This document shows positions 1 to 5,768 of a stretch of 5,768 nt of DNA, one piece after another. The stretch covers positions 1-5,768 of the forward strand of contig CAMJAO010000148.1 of the NCBI GenBank assembly GCA_946403615.1, read 5' to 3'. Source of the stretch: an uncultured Prevotellaceae bacterium (GTDB taxonomy: Bacteria > Bacteroidota > Bacteroidia > Bacteroidales > Bacteroidaceae). The number at the start of each line of letters is the position of its first letter. Position 1 is the first letter of the stretch. The notes beneath the pieces were generated by a model. It was given only the letters and a program-made list of their open reading frames with translations. It was not told the DNA's origin and ran no database searches. Position numbers and translations under genes: made by a program.

Positions 1-2227
1 TGTGAAGATGGGTGCCATCTATTATCCCGGTAATCCTGAACTGACCTTCTGGTGCCCGAACGTCAACATCTTCCGTGACCCGAGATGGGGACGCGGTCAG
101 GAGACATGTGGCGAGGACCCTTATCTCAATGCGGTGCTTGGTGTGCAGACCGTGCTTGGTATGCAGGGCAACGATGACCATTATTTCAAAACCCACGCTT
201 GTGCCAAGCACTATGCGGTGCACAGTGGCCCTGAACCTCTCCGTCATACCTACAACGCTTCGGTGTCGATGCGCGATCTGTGGGAAACTTACCTTCCTGC
301 TTTCAAGGCATTGGTGAAAAAAGGCAATGTGCGTGAGGTGATGTGTGCCTACAACCGTTACGAAGGTGTACCTTGTTGTACCAGTGATCGGTTGCTCGTT
401 GACATACTTCGCAGAAAATGGGGCTACGATGCAATTGTGCTTACCGACTGCGACGCTATCAATAATTTCTATAACAAAGGACAGCACGAGACTCACAAAG
501 ACCCGCTGTCGGCTTCTGTCGATGCTGTGCTCAACGGTACTGACCTCGAGTGTGGTAAAGTGTTCATGGTCTTGACCGAGGCTTTGGAAAAAGGATTGAT
601 CAAGGAAGAGGTTCTCGACTACCATCTTCGTAAAACTCTCTATGGCCGCTTCGAACTGGGTATGTTCGACCCCGCAGAGAAATTGCCTTGGGCAAACCTC
701 GCACCTGATGTCATCAGCAGCGAGGCTAACGACCAATTGGCCACACAAGCAGCGCGTGAATCGATGGTCATGCTGAAAAACAATGGCGTCCTGCCTCTTT
801 CGAAGAGTATTAAAACTATTGCGGTCGTGGGGCCGAATGCCGATGATACCGAACTACTCAACGGCAACTATGGCGGCACTCCCACACCTGAACACAAACA
901 CTCACTGCTCGCTGGTATCAAGGCGGCTGTCCCTGGAGCCAATGTCATATACAAGAAGGCATGTGAACTCAATGATGATTATACTACGGTACACCACCTT
1001 CAAGATTTTAATGACGGAAAAGGCGTAAAGGTTGAGTTCTACAACAACAAAGAACTCAGTGGAGACCCCGTTAAAACCGATTATTACAAAGAATTCAATT
1101 TCTCCACATTCGGTGCATGGGGCTTTGCTGAGGGTGTTGACAAGGACAATCTTTCATTGCGAGTCACCGGACAATATAAGGCTACGTTTACTGGCGACAT
1201 GAAATACACCCTGATGACAGACAACGGTTATCTCCTCAAAGTTAATGGCGAGGTGGTCGAGGATGCCAAACCCGGTGGTGGAAGACCCGGTTTCGGATTC
1301 CGCCGTCAGGTGGAGTATAAATCGTTCCCTGTCAAAGAGGGTCAAGTGTATGACCTCTGCATTGAATACAAGAGAGGTAATGGCAACTTTGCTATGTTCA
1401 GAGGTGATATTTGCGAGAGGGTTCTCATCGACTTCACCGATTTGGCCAACGAGGTTCGTCAGGCTGATGCCATCATTGTTATCGGCGGTATCTCTGCTCA
1501 GATGGAAGGTGAGGGCGGCGATAAGCAAGATATTGAACTACCCACCGTCCAACAGCGTCTTGTCAAGGCCATGCATGCTACTGGAAAACCCGTTGTCATG
1601 GTCAACTGTTCTGGCTCTGCTATCGCATTCGGCAGCATCGAATCTCAATACGACGCGCTCATTCAGGCATGGTATCCCGGACAGGGTGGTGCAAAGGCGC
1701 TTGCAGACGTCCTCTTTGGTGATTTCAATCCCGCAGGAAAACTGCCCGTCACTTTCTATGCTTCCAACAATGACCTGCCCGACTTCCTTGACTATAGTAT
1801 GGAGAACCGTACATATCGCTATTTCCGCGGACAACCGCTCTACGCCTTCGGTTATGGCTTGTCTTATACCACTTTCAACGTAGGTAAAGGTAAACTCTCG
1901 AAGAAATCCATGAAGTCTGACGGTAAAGTGACCCTCACCGTGCCCGTTACAAACACAGGCAACAGACAGGGTATGGAAACCATTCAACTCTATGTCAAGG
2001 CACTCGACTATCCTGAGGCTCCCATCAAGTCGCTCAAAGGATTCCAGAAACTCGACCTTAAGGCTGGACAGACAGCCAATGCGGTCATTACCATTGATGG
2101 CGAGGCATTTGAATACTATGACCCCTCAATCGATGAACTCTCTGTCCGCTCGGGTCGATACAAGATTCTCTATGGCACATCATCCCGTGAGCAAGACCTC
2201 CAATCACTCGATTTCGTGGTAAAATAA
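1..2227 (+). CDS. GH3 beta-xylosidase/beta-glucosidase with PA14 insert (5' partial)
   Basis: Glycoside hydrolase family 3 enzyme, expected to release terminal beta-linked xylose or glucose from oligosaccharides by a retaining mechanism. Numbering is from the first full codon (base 2). The catalytic barrel shows NVNIFRDPRWGRGQE (20-34), KHYAVHSGPEPLRH (69-82) and LTDCDAI, whose D149 matches the GH3 nucleophile. The second domain starts near ESMVMLKNNGVLPL (253-266) and has VVGPNADD (275-282). MEGEGGDKQDIELP holds E502/E504, the likely acid/base region. A PA14-like insert lies at about 340-470, followed by the YAFGYGLSYT joint (614-623) and a C-terminal fibronectin III-like domain (about 640-735). 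The TDCDAI and AVHSGPE..RH motifs resemble bacterial and plant beta-xylosidases, and PA14-bearing GH3 xylosidases of about 860 residues are known in Prevotella (Xyl3A type). Roughly 110-120 N-terminal residues, including any signal peptide, are therefore missing. The GTG at 2-4 is probably internal. The family is certain; the sugar specificity is inferred. Confidence 0.95.
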   Translation, partial: VKMGAIYYPGNPELTFWCPNVNIFRDPRWGRGQETCGEDPYLNAVLGVQTVLGMQGNDDHYFKTHACAKHYAVHSGPEPLRHTYNASVSMRDLWETYLPAFKALVKKGNVREVMCAYNRYEGVPCCTSDRLLVDILRRKWGYDAIVLTDCDAINNFYNKGQHETHKDPLSASVDAVLNGTDLECGKVFMVLTEALEKGLIKEEVLDYHLRKTLYGRFELGMFDPAEKLPWANLAPDVISSEANDQLATQAARESMVMLKNNGVLPLSKSIKTIAVVGPNADDTELLNGNYGGTPTPEHKHSLLAGIKAAVPGANVIYKKACELNDDYTTVHHLQDFNDGKGVKVEFYNNKELSGDPVKTDYYKEFNFSTFGAWGFAEGVDKDNLSLRVTGQYKATFTGDMKYTLMTDNGYLLKVNGEVVEDAKPGGGRPGFGFRRQVEYKSFPVKEGQVYDLCIEYKRGNGNFAMFRGDICERVLIDFTDLANEVRQADAIIVIGGISAQMEGEGGDKQDIELPTVQQRLVKAMHATGKPVVMVNCSGSAIAFGSIESQYDALIQAWYPGQGGAKALADVLFGDFNPAGKLPVTFYASNNDLPDFLDYSMENRTYRYFRGQPLYAFGYGLSYTTFNVGKGKLSKKSMKSDGKVTLTVPVTNTGNRQGMETIQLYVKALDYPEAPIKSLKGFQKLDLKAGQTANAVITIDGEAFEYYDPSIDELSVRSGRYKILYGTSSREQDLQSLDFVVK

Positions 2228-2245
2228 CATAATTGGTATATATAC

Positions 2246-2286
2246 AAAAACAACGGATTTCATATCGTGTGAAATCCGTTGTTTTT
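2246..2286. terminator. Bidirectional intrinsic terminator between convergent genes
   Basis: A perfect 17-bp inverted repeat (2246-2262 with 2270-2286) encloses a 7-base loop, TATCGTG. The core arm is CAACGGATTTCA, and the outer five pairs are A:T, giving an A-tract on one side and a T-tract on the other. On the plus strand the stem starts 19 bases after the GH3 stop and ends in TTTTTTGTT, a classic rho-independent layout. On the minus strand the same hairpin lies about 48 bases past the stop of the 127-residue gene and ends in TTTTTGTATATA. It can therefore serve both convergent transcripts, more clearly the GH3 one. Confidence 0.88.
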
Positions 2287-2333
2287 TGTTTAACGACTAT
2301 TCCATGATGAGGTCGTAAAAGTCATTAAAGACC

Positions 2334-2717
2334 TTATTGGGTTAGAGATTCGGAGTTCTTATTCTCCCAAGCCTCCCATTCTTTCATAGCGGCTTTCCAG
2401 TCGGTTTCCTCGCCCTGCTCAATGGCGGTTTGTTGACGCGCTGCTTCATCACGTGCACGGTCGCGGGCTCTCTTCTCTTTCATCTCGGCAATGGTGGCAT
2501 CGTCTAATATCATGATGGCGCCACGTTGGATGGCGGCTTCTAATTCAGCCTCGCCAAACGCCTTGCCCGGTTCGTTGAAGTCGGAAATGCTAAATTCGTA
2601 ATCGACACGCAACTGGTGCCGCACTTGCTTTTGCTGTGCGCGGTTGCCTGCATTCTTCAGACGCAATAACTTACCGATTTCCCGAACCTCCTGTTGTGAA
2701 AACTTGTTTCTGCCCAT
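2334..2717 (-). CDS. Conserved-looking hypothetical protein, 127 residues
   Basis: A small, soluble, highly charged protein with no signal peptide or membrane segment, so probably cytoplasmic. I cannot assign a function. The N-terminal half is basic: FSQQEVREIGKLLRLKN (6-22) and NRAQQKQVRHQLR (25-37) look like two helices, followed by YEFSISDFNEPGKAFG (40-55) and a helix, AELEAAIQRGAIMIL (57-71). The second half is Lys/Arg/Glu-rich and probably a long helix or coiled coil (about 73-100), then a Trp-rich acidic segment, TDWKAAMKEWEAWE (105-118). The paired helices with basic residues could bind nucleic acid, but no helix-turn-helix signature is clear. I recall similar unnamed proteins in Bacteroidales but could not check this. 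The ATG is the only reasonable start: an in-frame TGA lies at 2739-2741 and the next Met is residue 69. It follows the esterase gene by 28 bp on the same strand with no promoter of its own visible, so it is probably cotranscribed. Confidence 0.8.
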   Translation of the reverse strand: MGRNKFSQQEVREIGKLLRLKNAGNRAQQKQVRHQLRVDYEFSISDFNEPGKAFGEAELEAAIQRGAIMILDDATIAEMKEKRARDRARDEAARQQTAIEQGEETDWKAAMKEWEAWENKNSESLTQ

Positions 2718-2745
2718 CTCAGTCGCGATGATACAACGTCACCCG

Positions 2746-4506
2746 TTATTTTTTGATGATCTTCTTTCCGTTAACGATATAAATACCTTTGTGAGCGCTT
2801 GAAGCATTTACTTGGCGGCCACTCAAATCATATACGACACCATTGACGGGTGCCTCGATACGCACGCCTTCAATACCCGCAGCGGCTATTTCTTCTATCT
2901 TCATCGACTGACCGGCCCAACTGATGATTTCCCATTTAGACAAATCATCCGACTCGAAACTGCCGTTCACAACCATCTCATTCGTCGTTCCTTTCTCCAC
3001 GCATGACACATCGTCGAAATACACATTTCCGCCAATTTTGCCAAATGCAAATTGCAATTTGTCATGATCGAATAAGGCAGAAAATTCCCAAGTGAACTCT
3101 AGGAAATCAGAGGTAAGATGATAACCATCAAGATATTGTACGTCATCGCTGTTGCCCCATTGGTTGCGGTTAGGGCTTGTCGACCAGATGGGCCAGAGGG
3201 CGCAGTCTCCACTATTATCGGCTTTGATGGTCGCTTTCACGATATAAGTTTTACCCTTCACCATCGGCTGACTGAGTGTGGCGATTAATTGCTTGTCCCA
3301 GGGGTTGCTGCCGGCAGTGCCGTTGTTCACCACAAGCACGTGATTGGGGCCCATATCGTTGCTTTCAACATGGAAGGTGGTACTCACAGTGTTGCCTGTG
3401 AAGTCGGTATAGGTGGCGGTCACTTCACCGCTGCCTTCAGCCTTGGCAATGAATTTCCCATTCTCAAATGACAGAAAGTCGGGTAGGGTATAGGTCGCTT
3501 CTATAGAAACGTCTTCGGTGTGATTGTCGAGGAACAATGCATTCACGGCGATGCTGCGACTGCCGCCGACACGCATCGTGATGTCGCCGGGCGATTGCAG
3601 ACTTGAGGCCTTAAGGAATTTGTTCAGATTGTTTGGCATCGTGTAATTGGCGTCAGCCTTAGGCTCCACACCCATTACGCGCAATGCCTCATAAGCATAG
3701 CGTTTGCCCAGTATGCGATAGCCTGTCGGATTGAAGTGCCAGGGGTCGGTACCGTTGCCGGGACAGCCGTAAGCACTCACCACATGGGCCGTAGGTATAA
3801 CATTAGGCACGTTAGCTACGACATTGTTATGCGAAGAACAACTGCCGCCCATTTCCGCATATTCTACCTCGCCAACGAACAATGGTACATCAGCGGCATT
3901 CAAACCCAAGTCGGTCAGCAGGTCTTGATATATCTTCTTCACCATATTGGGCCAGTTGGGATCACCGCAGTTGGAACAACCCTGATGAAGCAGAATGCCT
4001 TTGATGACACCCGACTCCTGTGCCTTCTTCGCCATATCCACAAGACGTCCATAGGGATTGCCGCCATAGTAATTTTTGGCCAAGGTGACATACCATTCTG
4101 ATGGGGCTGCATTCATTTTCGACTGATACTTGTCTTTGTCAAACATCTCGATAGGAGCGCCACCCATCGCCACAGCCACAACTCCAATCTTTACATCAGA
4201 CGGCATGGCGGCTGTCATCGTGCGGCCGAAATAGTCGGTCGGTCCCAGTTTGCCAACCGGACTGACTATGGGGCAATAGGCGGTGTACCAGTTGCCCAAC
4301 TGTCTGTTGGGATTGTCAAAGTTGGTCGTAGCCAGCATTTGGAAACGTGGGTCAACGTATTCGTTGTCAATACTTTCCCATTGGGCGTTTCCTTCCATGT
4401 TGGATTGGCCGAAGCACAAATAAATGTGGAAATTGGGGTCAACAGCGGCATTTGCACCACTCAGTGTGGCAATCAGAAGCACCACAGCAAAGAAAAATCG
4501 TTTCAT
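2746..4506 (-). CDS. Secreted SGNH carbohydrate esterase (sialate O-acetylesterase/CE6-like) with Ig-like and CBM-like domains
   Basis: Predicted exported O-acetyl esterase acting on acetylated sugars, perhaps acetylxylan. Residues 1-20 form a signal peptide (MKRFFF, hydrophobic core, ANA end). The catalytic SGNH domain (about 25-280) has block I FGQSNMEG with nucleophile S35, block II AVAMGGAPIEMF (111-122) with the oxyanion Gly, block III LLHQGCSNCGDP (172-183) with N179, and block V DPWHFNPTGYR with D254 and H257. An Ig-like beta domain follows (about 305-381), then a jelly-roll region resembling CBM4/9 modules (about 388-535, with VNGSFESDDLSKWEI). The last 40 residues hold VYDLSGRQV and KGIYIVNGKKIIKK, a tail resembling type IX secretion/anchoring signals in Prevotella. 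Block III has Cys where relatives usually have HQGE. The family call is strong. Acetylxylan, pectin or sialic acid as substrate cannot be separated from sequence. The start is supported by the signal peptide and a promoter box about 36 bases upstream. Confidence 0.9.
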   Translation of the reverse strand: MKRFFFAVVLLIATLSGANAAVDPNFHIYLCFGQSNMEGNAQWESIDNEYVDPRFQMLATTNFDNPNRQLGNWYTAYCPIVSPVGKLGPTDYFGRTMTAAMPSDVKIGVVAVAMGGAPIEMFDKDKYQSKMNAAPSEWYVTLAKNYYGGNPYGRLVDMAKKAQESGVIKGILLHQGCSNCGDPNWPNMVKKIYQDLLTDLGLNAADVPLFVGEVEYAEMGGSCSSHNNVVANVPNVIPTAHVVSAYGCPGNGTDPWHFNPTGYRILGKRYAYEALRVMGVEPKADANYTMPNNLNKFLKASSLQSPGDITMRVGGSRSIAVNALFLDNHTEDVSIEATYTLPDFLSFENGKFIAKAEGSGEVTATYTDFTGNTVSTTFHVESNDMGPNHVLVVNNGTAGSNPWDKQLIATLSQPMVKGKTYIVKATIKADNSGDCALWPIWSTSPNRNQWGNSDDVQYLDGYHLTSDFLEFTWEFSALFDHDKLQFAFGKIGGNVYFDDVSCVEKGTTNEMVVNGSFESDDLSKWEIISWAGQSMKIEEIAAAGIEGVRIEAPVNGVVYDLSGRQVNASSAHKGIYIVNGKKIIKK

Positions 4507-4541
4507 TGTGTTGTATAGTCTGTTTTGATGATTTTAGGTTG

Positions 4542-4549
4542 CAAAGGTA
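4542..4549 (-). promoter_or_regulatory. Bacteroidetes-type -7 promoter box for the esterase gene
   Basis: Read on the minus strand this is TACCTTTG, an exact match to the Bacteroidetes sigma-ABfr -7 consensus TAnnTTTG. It lies 35 bases before the esterase ATG, which would give a leader of about 25-30 bases. The -33 element (consensus TTTG) is weak; the best candidate is TGTTTT at 4566-4571, 16 bases upstream. The leader is A/C-rich with no Shine-Dalgarno, as is usual in this phylum. Confidence 0.6.
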
Positions 4550-4645
4550 CTTTATTTTTCTTAATAAAACATGTTTTTTGCATTTTTTACAATATACTAT
4601 GTGCGCCTCAAATATAGTGATTTTCTACAAATTGTTTGCATATTT

Positions 4646-4666
4646 CAAAATTTCTTCGGAATTTTG
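4646..4666. repeat. Small inverted repeat in the divergent intergenic region
   Basis: CAAAATTTC and GAATTTTG form a stem of about 9 pairs (one T:G wobble) around a three-base TTC loop. It is followed two bases later by a short palindrome, CACAA-G-TTGTG (4668-4678). There is no T-run after the stem, so it is not a normal terminator. It could be an operator or RNA structure, or a chance product of A/T-rich sequence. Confidence 0.35.
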
Positions 4667-4914
4667 TCACAAGTTGTGCATGGCTTTCGTACTTGATCAT
4701 AATAAGCTTTTTTAGCAATCAATGGAGAATAGAAATCAGCATCTCGCGATATTTGAACTGAAAATATGCGTGAAACGTAAAAAATCAGATTTGAGGGTTG
4801 GGAAATTGTCCTCATTAGGATATTAAGGATAAAAACGTACAAATGAATGACAAACTTGTTCGGATTTTTTTACAAATTTACTCATTAATCTAATTTTCTA
4901 AATTCATTTTATCA

Positions 4915-5768
4915 ATGAAAAAATATTATATACTCATATTGTTGACTTTCGTGACAATGATAGGAAAGGCTCAGGTCATACAGCCTTCTACTACTTTAAT
5001 AGGGTCATGGAACGGAAAACTCGACGTAGGTGGTTTCGCTCTCACGTTGGTTCTTAATCTTGAACAGCATGACGGTTATGTGGGAGTGACGCTCGACAGC
5101 CCAGATCAGGGTGCAAAAGGCATTCCCGCGGAAAAAGAATACCTGTCCGACGATTCCATTGCTGTAAAAGTGACTTCTCTCGACGCTTCTTATCGGGCAC
5201 GATTAAAAGAAGGAAAACTTGACGGTACTTTCTCACAAGGTGGATTCTCTTTACCGCTCGTCTTGAAAAGAGGCGGATACGAGGTGCGCAGACCTCAAAA
5301 TCCCCAACCGCCGTTTCCTTATCTGACGGAGGATGTTACATTCCGCAATGAGAAGGATTCTGCCACGTTGGCTGGAACCATTACTTATCCTGTGGGGTAC
5401 GACCGACTAGCCAAGAAGAAACCCGTTGTCGTGTTGCTTGTCACTGGTAGCGGACAGCAAAACCGTGATGAAGAAGTTATGGGACACAAACCTTTCCTTG
5501 TCATTGCTGACTATTTTGCACACCATGGCATCGCTACGCTTCGCTATGATGACCGCGCCACTGCTGCCTCTGTCGGTGGTGATGTCCAGAATGCCACAAC
5601 CCGTGATTTCGCTCGCGATGCTGCAGCCGGTATTGACTATTTGCGCAAACAAAAGGCTTTTAGCAAGATAGGCCTCTTGGGCCATAGCGAAGGCGGCTCT
5701 ATCGCTTTTATGCTTGCCGCGCAGAAGAAAACAGATTTTATTATCTCGCTAGCAGGACCAGGAGTGAA
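4915..5768 (+). CDS. Exported alpha/beta hydrolase, probable esterase (3' partial)
   Basis: The frame is open from the ATG at 4915 to the window end (284 full codons). Residues 1-19 form a signal peptide (MKKYYILILLTFVTMIGKA, cut before Gln20). Residues 28-118 form a beta-rich accessory domain (LIGSWNGKLDVGG, VTLDSPDQGAKGIP, GTFSQGGFSLPLVLKR) often found ahead of this hydrolase type. The alpha/beta hydrolase fold begins near 140, with LLVTGSGQQNRDEE (174-187, oxyanion-hole region), GHKPFLVIADYFAHHGIATLRYDDR (190-214) and the nucleophile elbow GHSEGG with S258 (codon at 5686). The catalytic Asp and His lie beyond the window. Relatives are annotated as alpha/beta hydrolases or S9-like peptidases; most are uncharacterised, and an esterase role is inferred from the neighbouring GH3 and esterase genes. 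RATAASVGG replaces the commoner RGVGxSTG after YDD. The start is fixed by the signal peptide and an in-frame TAA at 4891-4893; the leader is A/T-rich with no Shine-Dalgarno. Confidence 0.9.
   Translation, partial: MKKYYILILLTFVTMIGKAQVIQPSTTLIGSWNGKLDVGGFALTLVLNLEQHDGYVGVTLDSPDQGAKGIPAEKEYLSDDSIAVKVTSLDASYRARLKEGKLDGTFSQGGFSLPLVLKRGGYEVRRPQNPQPPFPYLTEDVTFRNEKDSATLAGTITYPVGYDRLAKKKPVVVLLVTGSGQQNRDEEVMGHKPFLVIADYFAHHGIATLRYDDRATAASVGGDVQNATTRDFARDAAAGIDYLRKQKAFSKIGLLGHSEGGSIAFMLAAQKKTDFIISLAGPGV

Larger units (their letters stand above)
4507..4914. other. A/T-rich divergent intergenic region
   Basis: This 408-base stretch separates the minus-strand esterase from the plus-strand alpha/beta hydrolase, and no credible gene is seen in it. 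Open frames here, such as the minus-strand one at 4645-4842, lack any protein-like pattern. It holds the esterase promoter near 4545 and a small hairpin at 4646-4666. No exact TAnnTTTG box is present on the plus strand for the hydrolase. The nearest partial matches are CAGATTTG (4786-4793, 7 of 8 conserved and free positions) and TAATTTTC (4891-4898); the latter is too close to the ATG to be convincing. Confidence 0.6.

Noticed and set aside
2..4. GTG as the start codon of the GH3 gene
   Set aside because: GH3 barrels need roughly 110 or more residues before the NVNIFRDPRWGRG motif seen at residue 20, so the gene begins before the window and this codon is internal.
1245..1883. A 212-residue plus-strand open frame inside the GH3 gene
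   Set aside because: It overlaps the strongly supported GH3 frame and its translation has no recognisable domain or start context, so it is a shadow.
1154..1987. Two antisense open frames (1154-1528 and 1538-1987) opposite the GH3 gene
   Set aside because: They lie wholly opposite conserved GH3 coding sequence and show no family motifs, signal peptide or promoter.
2310..2334. AGGTC...GACCT inverted repeat near the convergent junction
   Set aside because: Only five pairs around a 15-base loop, with no T-run; the stronger hairpin at 2246-2286 explains termination.
2297..2338. Minus-strand open stretch reading NKVFNDFYDLIME then TAG just after the 127-residue gene, which looks like a protein C-terminus
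   Set aside because: Its frame is closed by TAA at 2342-2344, so a simple frameshift of the upstream gene would not reach it. It has no start codon, and 13 codons are too few to separate from chance. A longer homologue ending in this sequence would reopen the question.
3736..4101. A 121-residue plus-strand frame opposite the esterase
   Set aside because: It is the reverse complement of the conserved SGNH domain, so a shadow frame.
4645..4842. A 65-residue minus-strand frame in the intergenic region
   Set aside because: The composition follows the A/T-rich DNA, and there is no promoter, ribosome-binding context or known motif.

Overview
The window looks like chromosomal DNA of a Bacteroidales species, most likely Prevotella or a close relative from a gut or rumen. 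Four things support this. The GH3 enzyme carries a PA14 insert. A secreted SGNH esterase ends in a VYDLSGRQV...KGIYIVNGKK tail of the kind common on exported Prevotella proteins. A TAnnTTTG-type -7 promoter box precedes that esterase. Starts sit in A/T-rich leaders without a clear Shine-Dalgarno sequence. The species cannot be named from the sequence.

Layout: (1) 1-2227 (+) is the 3' part of a GH3 beta-xylosidase/beta-glucosidase gene whose N-terminus lies before the window. (2) 2228-2333 is a convergent junction with a strong 17-bp hairpin that can end transcription from both sides. (3) 2334-2717 (-) is a 127-residue protein of unknown function. (4) 2746-4506 (-) is a secreted multidomain esterase of the sialate O-acetylesterase/CE6-like SGNH type; the 127-residue gene follows it by 28 bp, so the two probably share a transcript. 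(5) 4507-4914 is an A/T-rich divergent intergenic region with a recognisable promoter for the esterase. (6) 4915-5768 (+) is the 5' part of an exported alpha/beta hydrolase with a GHSEGG nucleophile elbow, cut by the window end.

The three enzymes fit breakdown of decorated plant polysaccharide such as acetylated xylan: a deacetylating esterase, an exo-acting GH3 that removes xylose or glucose, and a second possible esterase. This is inference from family membership. No SusC/SusD pair, sensor-regulator, mobile element, RNA gene or CRISPR array is visible, so a full polysaccharide utilisation locus is not shown. I see no convincing new biological system. The least understood items are the 127-residue protein and the unusual HQGCSNCGDP block of the esterase.
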